Assembly: GCA_026982275.1 (NCBI GenBank)
Contig: JALSHK010000475.1
Coordinates: 1 to 8,639 of the forward strand
From: Paracoccaceae bacterium
Lineage (GTDB): Bacteria > Pseudomonadota > Alphaproteobacteria > Rhodobacterales > Rhodobacteraceae
DNA: 8,639 nt
Reading direction: 5' to 3'
Numbering within the stretch: position 1 is the first letter of the stretch; every line of letters starts with the position of its first letter. This document shows, piece after piece, positions 1 through 6,795 of the stretch. The notes under the pieces are model-generated. The model worked only from the letters and a program-made list of their open reading frames with translations. It had not been told where the DNA came from and searched no databases. The position numbers and the translations under genes are program-made.

Positions 1-158
1 AAAAGCGCCTTGGTGGGAATACAGCCCCAATTCAGGCAAATACCGCCCAGATGCTCGCGCTCGACCACGGCCACCTTCAGCCCGAGCTGCGCGCCGCGAA
101 TCGCGGCCACATAGCCGCCCGGGCCAGCGCCGATAATGACCATATCATATGAAGCCAT
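1..158 (-). CDS. lpd: Dihydrolipoamide dehydrogenase (E3), N-terminal part, cut by window edge
   Basis: Flavoprotein disulfide reductase that reoxidises dihydrolipoyl groups of 2-oxoacid dehydrogenase complexes or the glycine cleavage system, using FAD and NAD+ in the cytoplasm. Only the first 52 codons are present. They hold the FAD-binding dinucleotide fold (GAGPGG, residues 10-15), an acidic residue (E33) at the end of the second strand where the adenosine ribose is bound, and the redox-active disulfide motif CLNWGC (C41 and C46) followed by IPTK, typical of this enzyme rather than glutathione or mercuric reductase. There is no lipoyl domain before the FAD fold. The start at 158 is supported by a strong GGAGGA ribosome-binding site about 6 nt upstream. 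It follows sufS on the same strand after 111 nt, so it may be read from its own promoter. Which complex it serves cannot be told from here. Confidence 0.93.
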   Translation of the reverse strand, partial: MASYDMVIIGAGPGGYVAAIRGAQLGLKVAVVEREHLGGICLNWGCIPTKAL

Positions 159-188
159 GGGTTTTTCCTCCGATAGAATTTGCCTGCG

Positions 189-216
189 ACCATAACGCAC
201 AGGGCGGCAGGTGCAA
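189..216 (-). promoter_or_regulatory. Weak candidate promoter for lpd
   Basis: In the 111-nt gap between sufS and lpd, reading the minus strand, TTGCAC (211-216) and TATGGT (189-194) are separated by 16 nt and resemble sigma-70 -35 and -10 elements. The match is 3/6 and 4/6, so this is only a suggestion. It would give a leader of roughly 25 nt before the lpd start. A separate promoter is plausible because lpd has its own strong ribosome-binding site and unlike the upstream junctions is not coupled to its neighbour. Confidence 0.25.
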
Positions 217-227
217 GAGCGTCAAAC

Positions 228-242
228 GCATGGCAGCCATGC
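228..242. repeat. 15-nt perfect palindrome between sufS and lpd
   Basis: The sequence gcatggc-a-gccatgc is a perfect inverted repeat with 7-nt arms around one central base. It lies 28 nt beyond the sufS stop codon. In RNA it could form a short 6-bp stem with a 3-nt loop. On the minus strand the stem is followed by GTTTGACG and not by a run of T, so a classical rho-independent terminator is not supported. It could be a weak attenuator, an RNA-processing hairpin or a protein site. Its position between two same-strand genes is the main reason to record it. Confidence 0.4.
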
Positions 243-269
243 AAAAGGCAAAATTTCCGGATATAGCCC

Positions 270-1490
270 CTAGCCGAAAAGCTCGTGGCAAAGCTCCAGC
301 GCTTCCACCAGCTTATCAACCTCCTCAACGGTGTTATAAAGCCCGAAGCTGGCGCGGCAGGTGGCCGAAACCCCCAGATGCTGCATCAGCGGCTGGGCGC
401 AATGATGCCCAGCCCGCACCGCAATGCCTTTTTGGTCCACGATGGTGGAAATATCATGCGGATGCGCGCCCCCTGCCATGGTGAAGCTGAAAATCGCGCC
501 CTTGCCGGGGGCATTGCCCTGAATATTGAGCCAGTTCAGCCCCGAGAGCTTTCGGGAGGCATAGCTTTGCAAGCTCGCCTCATGGGCGGCGATATTCTCC
601 ATCCCCAGATCCATCATATATTCCAGCGCCACCCCAAGCCCGATCATTTGCACAATGCCCGGCGTGCCGGCCTCGAATTTATGCGGCGGCACATTATAGC
701 TGACGGCATCGCGGGTGACGCTGGCAATCATATCGCCGCCGCCCATGAAGGGGCGCATTTCCGCCATGCGCTCTTTGCGGATAAAGGTCGCGCCCGAGGC
801 GGATGGGCCATAGAGCTTATGGCCGGTAATGCTGTAAAAATCACAGCCGATATCGGCCACATCCACGGGCATATGCACCGTGGCTTGCGAGCCATCGATG
901 CTGGTGGCAATGCCGCGCGCGCGGGCTTCTTGGCAAATGGCTTTTACATCCACCACCGTGCCCAGCACATTGGACATATGGGTGATGGCGATCATCCTGG
1001 TTTTATCGGTGATGGCCTCGATTACGCTCTCGGCACTCAAGCTGCCATCCGCCGCCGGCTCCACCCATTTCAGAACTACCCCATGGCGCTCTCGCAGAAA
1101 GTGCCACGGCACGATATTGGCGTGATGCTCCATCACCGATAGCAGGATTTCATCGCCCGCTTTCAGGTTTTCCACCCCCCAGCCATAGGAAACCAGATTC
1201 AGCCCGTGGGTGGCGCCGGTGGTGAAAAGCACCTCTTCTTCGGAGGGCGCATTCAGGAATTTGCGGATCGTGCCGCGCACCGCCTCGTATTTATCGGTGG
1301 CAAGGTTGCTTAGAAAATGCAGCCCGCGATGCACATTGGCATATTCCTCGCCATAGGCCTTGGTGACCGCATCGATCACCGCCTGCGGCTTTTGTGATGA
1401 CGCCCCGTTATCCAGATAAATCAGAGGCTTGCCGTGAACCTCGCGGGAGAGGATCGGGAAGTCCTTGCGGACCTCGGAGACGTCATACAT
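270..1490 (-). CDS. sufS: SufS cysteine desulfurase (class II)
   Basis: PLP-dependent enzyme that removes sulfur from L-cysteine, leaving alanine and an enzyme persulfide that supplies the SufBCD scaffold. The 406-aa length equals that of E. coli SufS and key residues fall at nearly the same numbers: H123 stacking on the cofactor, N174 in SNVLGT, the Schiff-base lysine K225 in ITGHKLYGPS, the catalytic C364 in RAGHHCAQP, and R379, the substrate-carboxylate arginine. The RAGHHCAQP loop is diagnostic of the SufS/CsdA group and separates it from the IscS-like enzyme at 6796-7818. The start at 1490 has AAAAGG about 8 nt upstream and lies 12 nt after the preceding membrane-protein gene. SufS normally needs a sulfur-acceptor partner such as SufE; none is encoded in this window. 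Last gene of the suf cluster. Confidence 0.97.
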   Translation of the reverse strand: MYDVSEVRKDFPILSREVHGKPLIYLDNGASSQKPQAVIDAVTKAYGEEYANVHRGLHFLSNLATDKYEAVRGTIRKFLNAPSEEEVLFTTGATHGLNLVSYGWGVENLKAGDEILLSVMEHHANIVPWHFLRERHGVVLKWVEPAADGSLSAESVIEAITDKTRMIAITHMSNVLGTVVDVKAICQEARARGIATSIDGSQATVHMPVDVADIGCDFYSITGHKLYGPSASGATFIRKERMAEMRPFMGGGDMIASVTRDAVSYNVPPHKFEAGTPGIVQMIGLGVALEYMMDLGMENIAAHEASLQSYASRKLSGLNWLNIQGNAPGKGAIFSFTMAGGAHPHDISTIVDQKGIAVRAGHHCAQPLMQHLGVSATCRASFGLYNTVEEVDKLVEALELCHELFG

Positions 1491-1502
1491 AGATCATGCC
1501 TT

Positions 1503-2219
1503 TTAGATTACCCCGGTCGCCCGTAGATATAGCGCGCCGATCCATACGATGATGGCGGTAGCGCTCATAGCTGCGAATACCGGAAATGTGAGTTTGAAAT
1601 TATGCGCCTCGGCTACGCCTGCGGATATGAAATACACAAACGGGATCAGGCTGAGCCAATAAGGCGCTTGGGAAATGATCTCGCCCTGCAATACCGGAAA
1701 GCTGCCCTCAAGCGAGGTGAAGATCACGGTAACGATAGCGAAAAGCAGGCCAAAGGGAGCCGCCACAAAGCTGCCCCAGAAAACACCGGCACGGGTTTCA
1801 TGGCTACTGCCGGTGCCGCCAAACAGGCGCATCACCAGCCAGAGCGCCAGCGAAAACAGATAGATCAGCGCGGTGCGCAAAAACAGCGCCGCCACCAGCC
1901 AGAGGCCGATTTCGGCGGGCAGCATCTCTTTAGCCCCCAAGGAAGGCGCAACCACCGCCTTGAGCGACCATGAAAGGAAGAAAACCATATCCGACAAGAG
2001 GATATAAAACAGCAGGCGCCCCTCGGATGGGTTCTCTTCGATCAGACGGCGGGTGGCCCCGCGCATATCTTTCCATGCATCGATTACTTTTGAAGCCAGA
2101 CCATTACGATTGGTCTGATAGGTGCCGATTTCTGTGGTAAATACATCTCTTCGCAATTCAGGCGCCGAAGGATTGTTCAAAACGCCGTTATTTTCCAAGG
2201 TCATACTGTTTTTTGCCAT
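1503..2219 (-). CDS. YIP1-family-like membrane protein, second of a tandem pair
   Basis: Predicted inner-membrane protein of 238 aa with unknown function. A hydrophilic N-terminal region of about 67 residues is followed by some five hydrophobic segments at about 68-90, 104-133, 145-168, 186-203 and 212-233. No signal peptide, cysteine or catalytic motif is seen. The central stretch around residues 125-159, with GGTG then R, FW, P and LL, lines up with the equivalent part of the neighbouring protein (residues 88-123), so the two look like diverged paralogues with YIP1-like architecture; the family name is by recognition. I chose the ATG at 2219, four nt after the previous stop, with GGTGA close upstream. 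A TTG at 2231 would add four residues (242 aa) and overlap the previous gene but has no visible ribosome-binding site. Its position within the suf cluster suggests a link to iron-sulfur assembly, but no mechanism is evident. Confidence 0.82.
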   Translation of the reverse strand: MAKNSMTLENNGVLNNPSAPELRRDVFTTEIGTYQTNRNGLASKVIDAWKDMRGATRRLIEENPSEGRLLFYILLSDMVFFLSWSLKAVVAPSLGAKEMLPAEIGLWLVAALFLRTALIYLFSLALWLVMRLFGGTGSSHETRAGVFWGSFVAAPFGLLFAIVTVIFTSLEGSFPVLQGEIISQAPYWLSLIPFVYFISAGVAEAHNFKLTFPVFAAMSATAIIVWIGALYLRATGVI

Positions 2220-2223
2220 TTCA

Positions 2224-2793
2224 TCACCCAATGATTAATACTCTGAAAAGAAATATTAACCCTAATGCTGTCAAAATTATGGCAAAGCTGGGCCAAACCG
2301 GGGATTTATAGCGCTCAACCACAGAGAGGTTGCTCCCCCATACATAGGCAAACAGCAAAAACATAGCGATGGATAGCCCCTGGGAGAGCCATTCAAGCGG
2401 TAGCGCTGTCTGTATGATAGTGGATAGCAGCGCTAAAGGGGATACTACAAGCAGCGACCAGAAGAGCGCCAGCCTGGCCTCGAAAAACCGCCCCTTTCCC
2501 TTGAAGCCTTTCGCAACAATATGAGAGAGTGCCGCCAAGCCGTAAAGCATGATCGGCGCAAAGAAAAACGAGCCGACGAGATTGGTGATAAACAGCGCTA
2601 TACTGGATATTTCTTCTGTCGCGGCGGCCGCAGAAAGCTGCATCAGCTCCGGGGCGCGGGCGACAAAAAAGATCAGCAGCGCCATTACCAGATAGGCAAA
2701 CACCCGCTCTTCGCCGGGCCTGGAATCCAGCTGGCGTTGCATCGAGGCGGAAAACCCCCGATAGGCGCGGATGATTTCACCGGTGGCGCTCAT
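2224..2793 (-). CDS. YIP1-family-like membrane protein, first of a tandem pair
   Basis: Predicted integral inner-membrane protein of 189 aa, function unknown. Hydrophobic segments lie at about 31-46, 64-95, 107-128, 134-153 and 168-187, giving about five membrane spans, with a basic, glycine-rich loop (GFKGKG, 96-101) before the third. The N-terminus (residues 1-30) is amphipathic and carries several arginines. Similar proteins are, to my recollection, found between sufD and sufS in other Rhodobacterales and annotated as YIP1 family; eukaryotic YIP1 proteins act in vesicle traffic, which says little about a bacterial role. The start codon overlaps the sufD stop in an ATGA arrangement, indicating translational coupling and steady co-expression with SufD. 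It has no cysteines or histidine clusters that would suggest direct metal or cluster binding. Confidence 0.85.
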   Translation of the reverse strand: MSATGEIIRAYRGFSASMQRQLDSRPGEERVFAYLVMALLIFFVARAPELMQLSAAAATEEISSIALFITNLVGSFFFAPIMLYGLAALSHIVAKGFKGKGRFFEARLALFWSLLVVSPLALLSTIIQTALPLEWLSQGLSIAMFLLFAYVWGSNLSVVERYKSPVWPSFAIILTALGLIFLFRVLIIG

Positions 2794-4079
2794 GAGCTGT
2801 GGCGCTCTGTCCAGCCCTGCAAGCGCGAGCGGATATCCTCAGCGAGAAAATCGTCATCAATCTCCTGAATGGCTTCATCCAGAAACGCAAGGATCATCAT
2901 GTTTTGCGCCTGCACCCGCGGCACCCCGCGCGACATCAGGTAAAACAGCGAGTTTTCATCCACCGCACCGCAAGTAGAGCCGTGCGAACAGGCCACATCA
3001 TCGGCATAGATCTCCAGCTCCGGCTTGGCGAGGAAATTGCTGTCCTCATCCAGAAGCAGCCCTTGGCTGATCTGGTAACCGTCGGTTTTTTGCGCATCGG
3101 GCTTAACGAGAATTTTGCCCTGAAACACCCCTGTCGCGCCGTTTTTCAGCACCTTCTTGAACACCTGCCGGCTTTCGCAATTCACCGCGTCATGGGTGAT
3201 AAAAATTGTATCATCATGCAGGAAATCTCCGTCGCCGAGGCAGGCTCCGGCCACGCTGGCCTTGGTGTTGTCGCCGATAATATCGATCACCACCTCGTTG
3301 CGGGTCAGCCTGCCGTTTACCGTCAGGGTAAAGCTTTTGAAGCGGCTTTCATTGCCAAGACGGGCAAAAATCGCGGTGGTGGCAAGGCGCGTATGGTCCC
3401 GCCCCTGCGCACGCAGATGGTGAAAGCTGCCGCCATCGGCCACATCGACCTCCATCACAGTATTCAGCCGCGAAGCCCCTGCGCCGTTTTCCAGCACCGT
3501 AAGATCCGCCCCGCTCTCGACACGAATAACGTGGTGGATAAGCGCATCGGATGTGGTGTTTTCGCGGCAATATCGCAGCGCAACGGGTTTTGAAACCTTG
3601 CCGGTCGCGCGGATCACCACCCCCTGCCCCGCCAGCGCGGAATTGAGCGCCGCAAAGGGGCGCGGCACCGGGTTTTGGCCAGCCGCCTCCAGCTTGCCAA
3701 ACACATCATTCGCCCAATGGATATCGGTGCCCAGCGCATCTCCCAGCATGGAGATTTCCAGGTTTTCACCGCTCAGATCATCCGAAAGCTCGGGCGCATA
3801 AACCCCGTCCACAAAGGTAACCAGCAGCTTCTCAACCCCGTCAAAAACCGGCGTTTCATCCAGCTGCAATATCAAGACATCGGGAGACTCGGCCGAATTC
3901 AAAGCTGCCGGATTGGTATAGCGCCAATATTCATCGCGCCGCGTGGCCGCGCCCATACCCAAGACCCGAGCCCGCGCCGCGTTGCGCAGGGTTTCAGCCC
4001 AATCAGCCCCTTTGCGCGGCGCGCTATGCTGCGCCAGCAGGGTTTCGGTGGGATTTGTTTTCTTGGTTTCGCCCATCAT
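2790..4079 (-). CDS. sufD: SufD, Fe-S assembly scaffold subunit
   Basis: Component of the SufBCD complex in the cytoplasm, pairing with SufB to form the beta-helix heterodimer on which SufC dimers act; involved in iron acquisition and cluster formation. The 429-aa protein shows the expected layout: an alpha-helical N-terminal region with RRDEYWRYT (47-55), a central beta-helical core, and a C-terminal helical region. The conserved signature KPELEIYADDVACSHGST contains H366, which corresponds to the histidine (H360) of E. coli SufD at the SufB-SufD interface where the nascent cluster is proposed to sit. The gene starts in an ATGA overlap with sufC. Two ATGs occur in tandem (4079 and 4076); the GAGG upstream is better spaced for the second, so the protein may be one residue shorter. 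The stop overlaps the next start, also ATGA. Confidence 0.96.
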   Translation of the reverse strand: MMGETKKTNPTETLLAQHSAPRKGADWAETLRNAARARVLGMGAATRRDEYWRYTNPAALNSAESPDVLILQLDETPVFDGVEKLLVTFVDGVYAPELSDDLSGENLEISMLGDALGTDIHWANDVFGKLEAAGQNPVPRPFAALNSALAGQGVVIRATGKVSKPVALRYCRENTTSDALIHHVIRVESGADLTVLENGAGASRLNTVMEVDVADGGSFHHLRAQGRDHTRLATTAIFARLGNESRFKSFTLTVNGRLTRNEVVIDIIGDNTKASVAGACLGDGDFLHDDTIFITHDAVNCESRQVFKKVLKNGATGVFQGKILVKPDAQKTDGYQISQGLLLDEDSNFLAKPELEIYADDVACSHGSTCGAVDENSLFYLMSRGVPRVQAQNMMILAFLDEAIQEIDDDFLAEDIRSRLQGWTERHSS

Positions 4080-4837
4080 GCCACCTCGTTCATCAGGCCT
4101 TCATAGCCGTTGTTTTCCACCTCAAGCGCCAGCTCCGGCCCGCCGGATTTAATGATTCGACCATCGGCCATAATGTGCACAACATCCGGCACAATATGGT
4201 CCAACAGCCGCTGATAATGGGTGATCACAAGAAACGAGCGCTTGCCGTCGCGCAGGGCATTCACACCCTCCGACACCAGCTTCATCGCATCCACATCAAG
4301 GCCGGAATCGGTCTCGTCCAGAATGCACATCTTTGGCTCCAGCATCGCCATTTGCAAAATTTCATTGCGCTTTTTCTCGCCGCCCGAAAAGCCCACATTC
4401 ACCGGCCGCTTCAGCATATCCGCATCAACCTTCAGGCTCTTGGCCTTCTCTCGCACAATTTTCAGGAATTGCGCCGCGTTCAGCTCTTCCTCGCCCCGCA
4501 TTTTGCGCTGCGAGTTAACGGCTGTGCGCAGAAACGTCATGTTGCCCACGCCCGGAATTTCCACCGGATACTGGAATGCCAAAAACAGCCCCGCCGCCGC
4601 GCGCTCGTCCGGCTCCATGTCGAGCAGGTCCACGCCATCCAGCAGCACCTCGCCCTCATCCACCACATAGCCGCCCTTGCCAGACGCCACATAGCTCATG
4701 GTCGACTTGCCCGAGCCATTCGGCCCCATAATCGCATGCACTTCGCCTGCACCGATCTTAAGGTTCATCCCTTTCAGGATCTGCTTGTCTTCATCCTCGA
4801 GCGAGGCTTTCAGGTTTTTGATCTCAAACATTTTCAT
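4076..4837 (-). CDS. sufC: SufC, ABC-type ATPase of the SufBCD complex
   Basis: Cytosolic ABC ATPase that powers conformational change in SufB-SufD during Fe-S cluster assembly; it is not a transporter subunit. The 253-aa product has Walker A GPNGSGKST (38-46), Q-loop FQY at 88-90, the SufC-type signature SGGEKKRNEI (151-160), Walker B CILDET (171-176, with D174 and E175) and the switch histidine H207 in ITHYQR. I chose the ATG at 4837, because the GAGAAGAGA stretch directly before it provides a purine-rich ribosome site and the protein then begins close to MFEIKNL, as in homologues; the ATG at 4831 is equally possible. A GTG at 4870 would add 11 residues without a good ribosome site. It follows the 133-aa ORF after 36 nt and overlaps sufD by 4 nt. 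Confidence 0.97.
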   Translation of the reverse strand: MKMFEIKNLKASLEDEDKQILKGMNLKIGAGEVHAIMGPNGSGKSTMSYVASGKGGYVVDEGEVLLDGVDLLDMEPDERAAAGLFLAFQYPVEIPGVGNMTFLRTAVNSQRKMRGEEELNAAQFLKIVREKAKSLKVDADMLKRPVNVGFSGGEKKRNEILQMAMLEPKMCILDETDSGLDVDAMKLVSEGVNALRDGKRSFLVITHYQRLLDHIVPDVVHIMADGRIIKSGGPELALEVENNGYEGLMNEVA

Positions 4838-4873
4838 TCTCTTCTCTGTTTTGCCATTCGGCAGTGTCACGTA

Positions 4874-5275
4874 TCAGGCAGTTATGCGCTGCCAATTATC
4901 GGGCCAATCCTCAAATTGGCCACGAGCAAAAATATTATCGCCCCGAAAGCCGACAAATAAAAATTCGGCGGGATCGGGAAAGCCGGAGGTGAAATTCTCC
5001 AAAACCCAGTATTCCCGCTGCGCCTCGCCGCTTACAGCCACCAAAGCATCCGCCGATTGCCGCAACTGCCGATGCGCCTGAAACCGCGCCTTTTGGGCCG
5101 CAGATGGCGGCAGCCATACAAGTGTTTCGCGCCATACCCGACGAAAACCTTCCAGCAAGCTTGCGGGCACTCCGGTATTATCCATATCGGCGGTAAAGCC
5201 AAATTCGTGCCGCCGGCTTCGGGCTGCAACATAGTCTTTCAGCCACGTCACAAGGTTTTCGACACGACCCGCCAT
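4874..5275 (-). CDS. Uncharacterised 133-aa protein between sufB and sufC
   Basis: I do not recognise a family. The predicted protein is soluble, without signal peptide, membrane span or any cysteine, so it is unlikely to bind an Fe-S cluster or carry persulfide itself. It is rich in aromatic residues: six tryptophans (11, 48, 54, 90, 124, 128) and many phenylalanines. The first half is basic (an RSRRHE patch at 19-24 and several arginines at 45-73); the C-terminal third (residues 88-130) is an aromatic and acidic stretch that looks like beta strands, with FLFVGFRGDN at its centre. The start codon sits in a TAATG overlap with the sufB stop, with a G-rich stretch just upstream, so it is translationally coupled to SufB. 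This placement argues for a real gene and a role with the SufBCD complex, but that is inference only. Confidence 0.8.
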   Translation of the reverse strand: MAGRVENLVTWLKDYVAARSRRHEFGFTADMDNTGVPASLLEGFRRVWRETLVWLPPSAAQKARFQAHRQLRQSADALVAVSGEAQREYWVLENFTSGFPDPAEFLFVGFRGDNIFARGQFEDWPDNWQRITA

Positions 5276-6795
5276 TACCCCACACTCCCCTCAAGCGAAA
5301 TCGCCACCAGCTTCTGCGCTTCCATGGCAAATTCCATTGGCAGGGATTGCAGCACTTCCTTGGCAAAGCCGTTCACGATAAGCGCCACGGCCTCTTCCTC
5401 GCCCATGCCGCGCTGGCGGCAATAAAACAGCTGCTCGTCATCGACCTTACTCGTGGTCGCTTCATGCTCTATCCGGCTGGAATTATTGCGACATTCCATA
5501 TAAGGCACCGTGTGCGCCCCGCATTTATCGCCAATTAGCAGGCTGTCACATTGCGTATAATTCCGGCTGTCCTTGGCCTTCGGGTGCATCGAAACCAGCC
5601 CGCGATAGGTGTTTTGCGCCTTGCCCGCCGAAATCCCCTTGGAAACAATCCGGCTCTTGGTGCGCTTGCCCAGATGGATCATCTTGGTGCCGGTATCGGC
5701 TTGCTGCATGTTATTGGTAATCGCGATCGAGTAAAACTCCCCCTGTGAATCATCCCCGCGAAGAATGCAGCTCGGGTATTTCCACGTCACGGCGCTGCCC
5801 GTCTCCACCTGCGTCCACATCACCTTGGCGCGATCACCACGGCAATCAGCGCGCTTGGTCACGAAATTATAAATCCCGCCTTTGCCGTTTTCATCGCCCG
5901 GGAACCAGTTTTGTACCGTCGAATATTTGATATCCGCATCTTCCTGAATAATCAGCTCCACCACCGCCGCGTGTAGCTGGTTTTCGTCGCGCATCGGGGC
6001 GGTGCAGCCCTCGAGATAGCTGACCTGCGCGCCTTTTTCGGCGATAATCAGCGTGCGCTCGAACTGGCCGGTATTTTCGGCGTTGATGCGGAAATAGGTG
6101 GAAAGCTCCATCGGGCATTTCACCCCCTCGGGGATGTAAACAAACGAGCCATCCGAGAACACCGCGCTATTGAGCGTGGCATAATAATTGTCGGTCGGCG
6201 GCACTACGGTGCCAAGATATTTCTTCACCAGTTCGGGGTGGTCCTTGATCGCCTCGGAAATCGAGCAGAAAATAACGCCCGCCTCTGCCAGCTCTTTTTT
6301 GAAGGTGGTGCCGACAGACACGCTGTCAAACACCGCATCCACGGCTACCTTGCGCCCCTCGACAGGCGCTTGCCCCGCGCCCTCAACACCAGCCAGAATA
6401 GCCTGTTCGGATAGCGGAATACCCAGCTTTTTATAGGTTTCCAGCAGTTTCGGATCCACCTCGTCTAGGCTTTTGGGCTTCTCGATCATCGATTTCGGGC
6501 GGGCATAATAGTAGATATCCTGAAAATCGATCTCGGGATAATGCACCATCGCCCATTCCGGCTCCACCATCTTTTCCCAGCGACGAAACGCATCGAGCCG
6601 CCATTCCAGCATCCACTCCGGCTCGTCATTCTTCTTCGAAATCAGCCGCACGATATCTTCATTCACGCCCTTGGGCGCGTATTCCATCTCGATATCGGTG
6701 TTAAAGCCGTATTTGTATTTTTCGCCAACGGTTTTGACCGCGTCAACGGTTTCCGCATCAACACCATCCTTGGCAATGCTTTCTTGACTAGACAT
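5275..6795 (-). CDS. sufB: SufB, Fe-S assembly scaffold subunit
   Basis: Core scaffold of the SUF system: receives persulfide sulfur and, with SufD and SufC, assembles the cluster in the cytoplasm. The 506-aa product is of normal length. Recognisable blocks include RGLVSMHPKAKDSRNYTQCD (398-417) and IGDKCGAHTVPY (421-432), then IEHEATTSK (442-450), QLFYCRQRG and the C-terminal MEAQKLVAISLEGSVG. Counting from the conserved C-terminus, C416 and E445 correspond to C405 and E434 of E. coli SufB, residues required for cluster formation. No CxxCxxxC motif is seen at the N-terminus. The ATG follows the stop of the cysteine desulfurase gene directly (TGA then ATG), with AAGGGGAA as ribosome-binding site lying inside that upstream gene. 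The stop overlaps the start of the 133-aa ORF by one base. Confidence 0.98.
   Translation of the reverse strand: MSSQESIAKDGVDAETVDAVKTVGEKYKYGFNTDIEMEYAPKGVNEDIVRLISKKNDEPEWMLEWRLDAFRRWEKMVEPEWAMVHYPEIDFQDIYYYARPKSMIEKPKSLDEVDPKLLETYKKLGIPLSEQAILAGVEGAGQAPVEGRKVAVDAVFDSVSVGTTFKKELAEAGVIFCSISEAIKDHPELVKKYLGTVVPPTDNYYATLNSAVFSDGSFVYIPEGVKCPMELSTYFRINAENTGQFERTLIIAEKGAQVSYLEGCTAPMRDENQLHAAVVELIIQEDADIKYSTVQNWFPGDENGKGGIYNFVTKRADCRGDRAKVMWTQVETGSAVTWKYPSCILRGDDSQGEFYSIAITNNMQQADTGTKMIHLGKRTKSRIVSKGISAGKAQNTYRGLVSMHPKAKDSRNYTQCDSLLIGDKCGAHTVPYMECRNNSSRIEHEATTSKVDDEQLFYCRQRGMGEEEAVALIVNGFAKEVLQSLPMEFAMEAQKLVAISLEGSVG

Noticed and set aside
228..242. Palindrome after sufS as a rho-independent terminator
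   Set aside because: Short stem and no T-run on the transcribed side; kept only as a repeat.
285..1142. 285-aa plus-strand open frame opposite sufS
   Set aside because: Low-complexity His/Ala/Gly-rich translation with no recognisable domain, fully antisense to a well-supported sufS; an expected shadow of GC-biased codon use.
2220..2231. TTG start for the second YIP1-like gene
   Set aside because: Rare start codon without ribosome site; the ATG at 2219 has GGTGA upstream and sits naturally after the previous stop.
2799..3593. 264-aa plus-strand open frame opposite sufD
   Set aside because: Antisense to conserved SufD sequence and without recognisable motifs or a convincing ribosome site.
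4838..4870. GTG start giving SufC 11 extra residues
   Set aside because: No good ribosome site and the extra residues MTLPNGKTEKR are unlike the SufC N-terminus; the ATG at 4837 fits better.
4055..4960. 301-aa plus-strand open frame opposite sufC
   Set aside because: His-rich, no family resemblance, antisense to the clear ABC ATPase gene.
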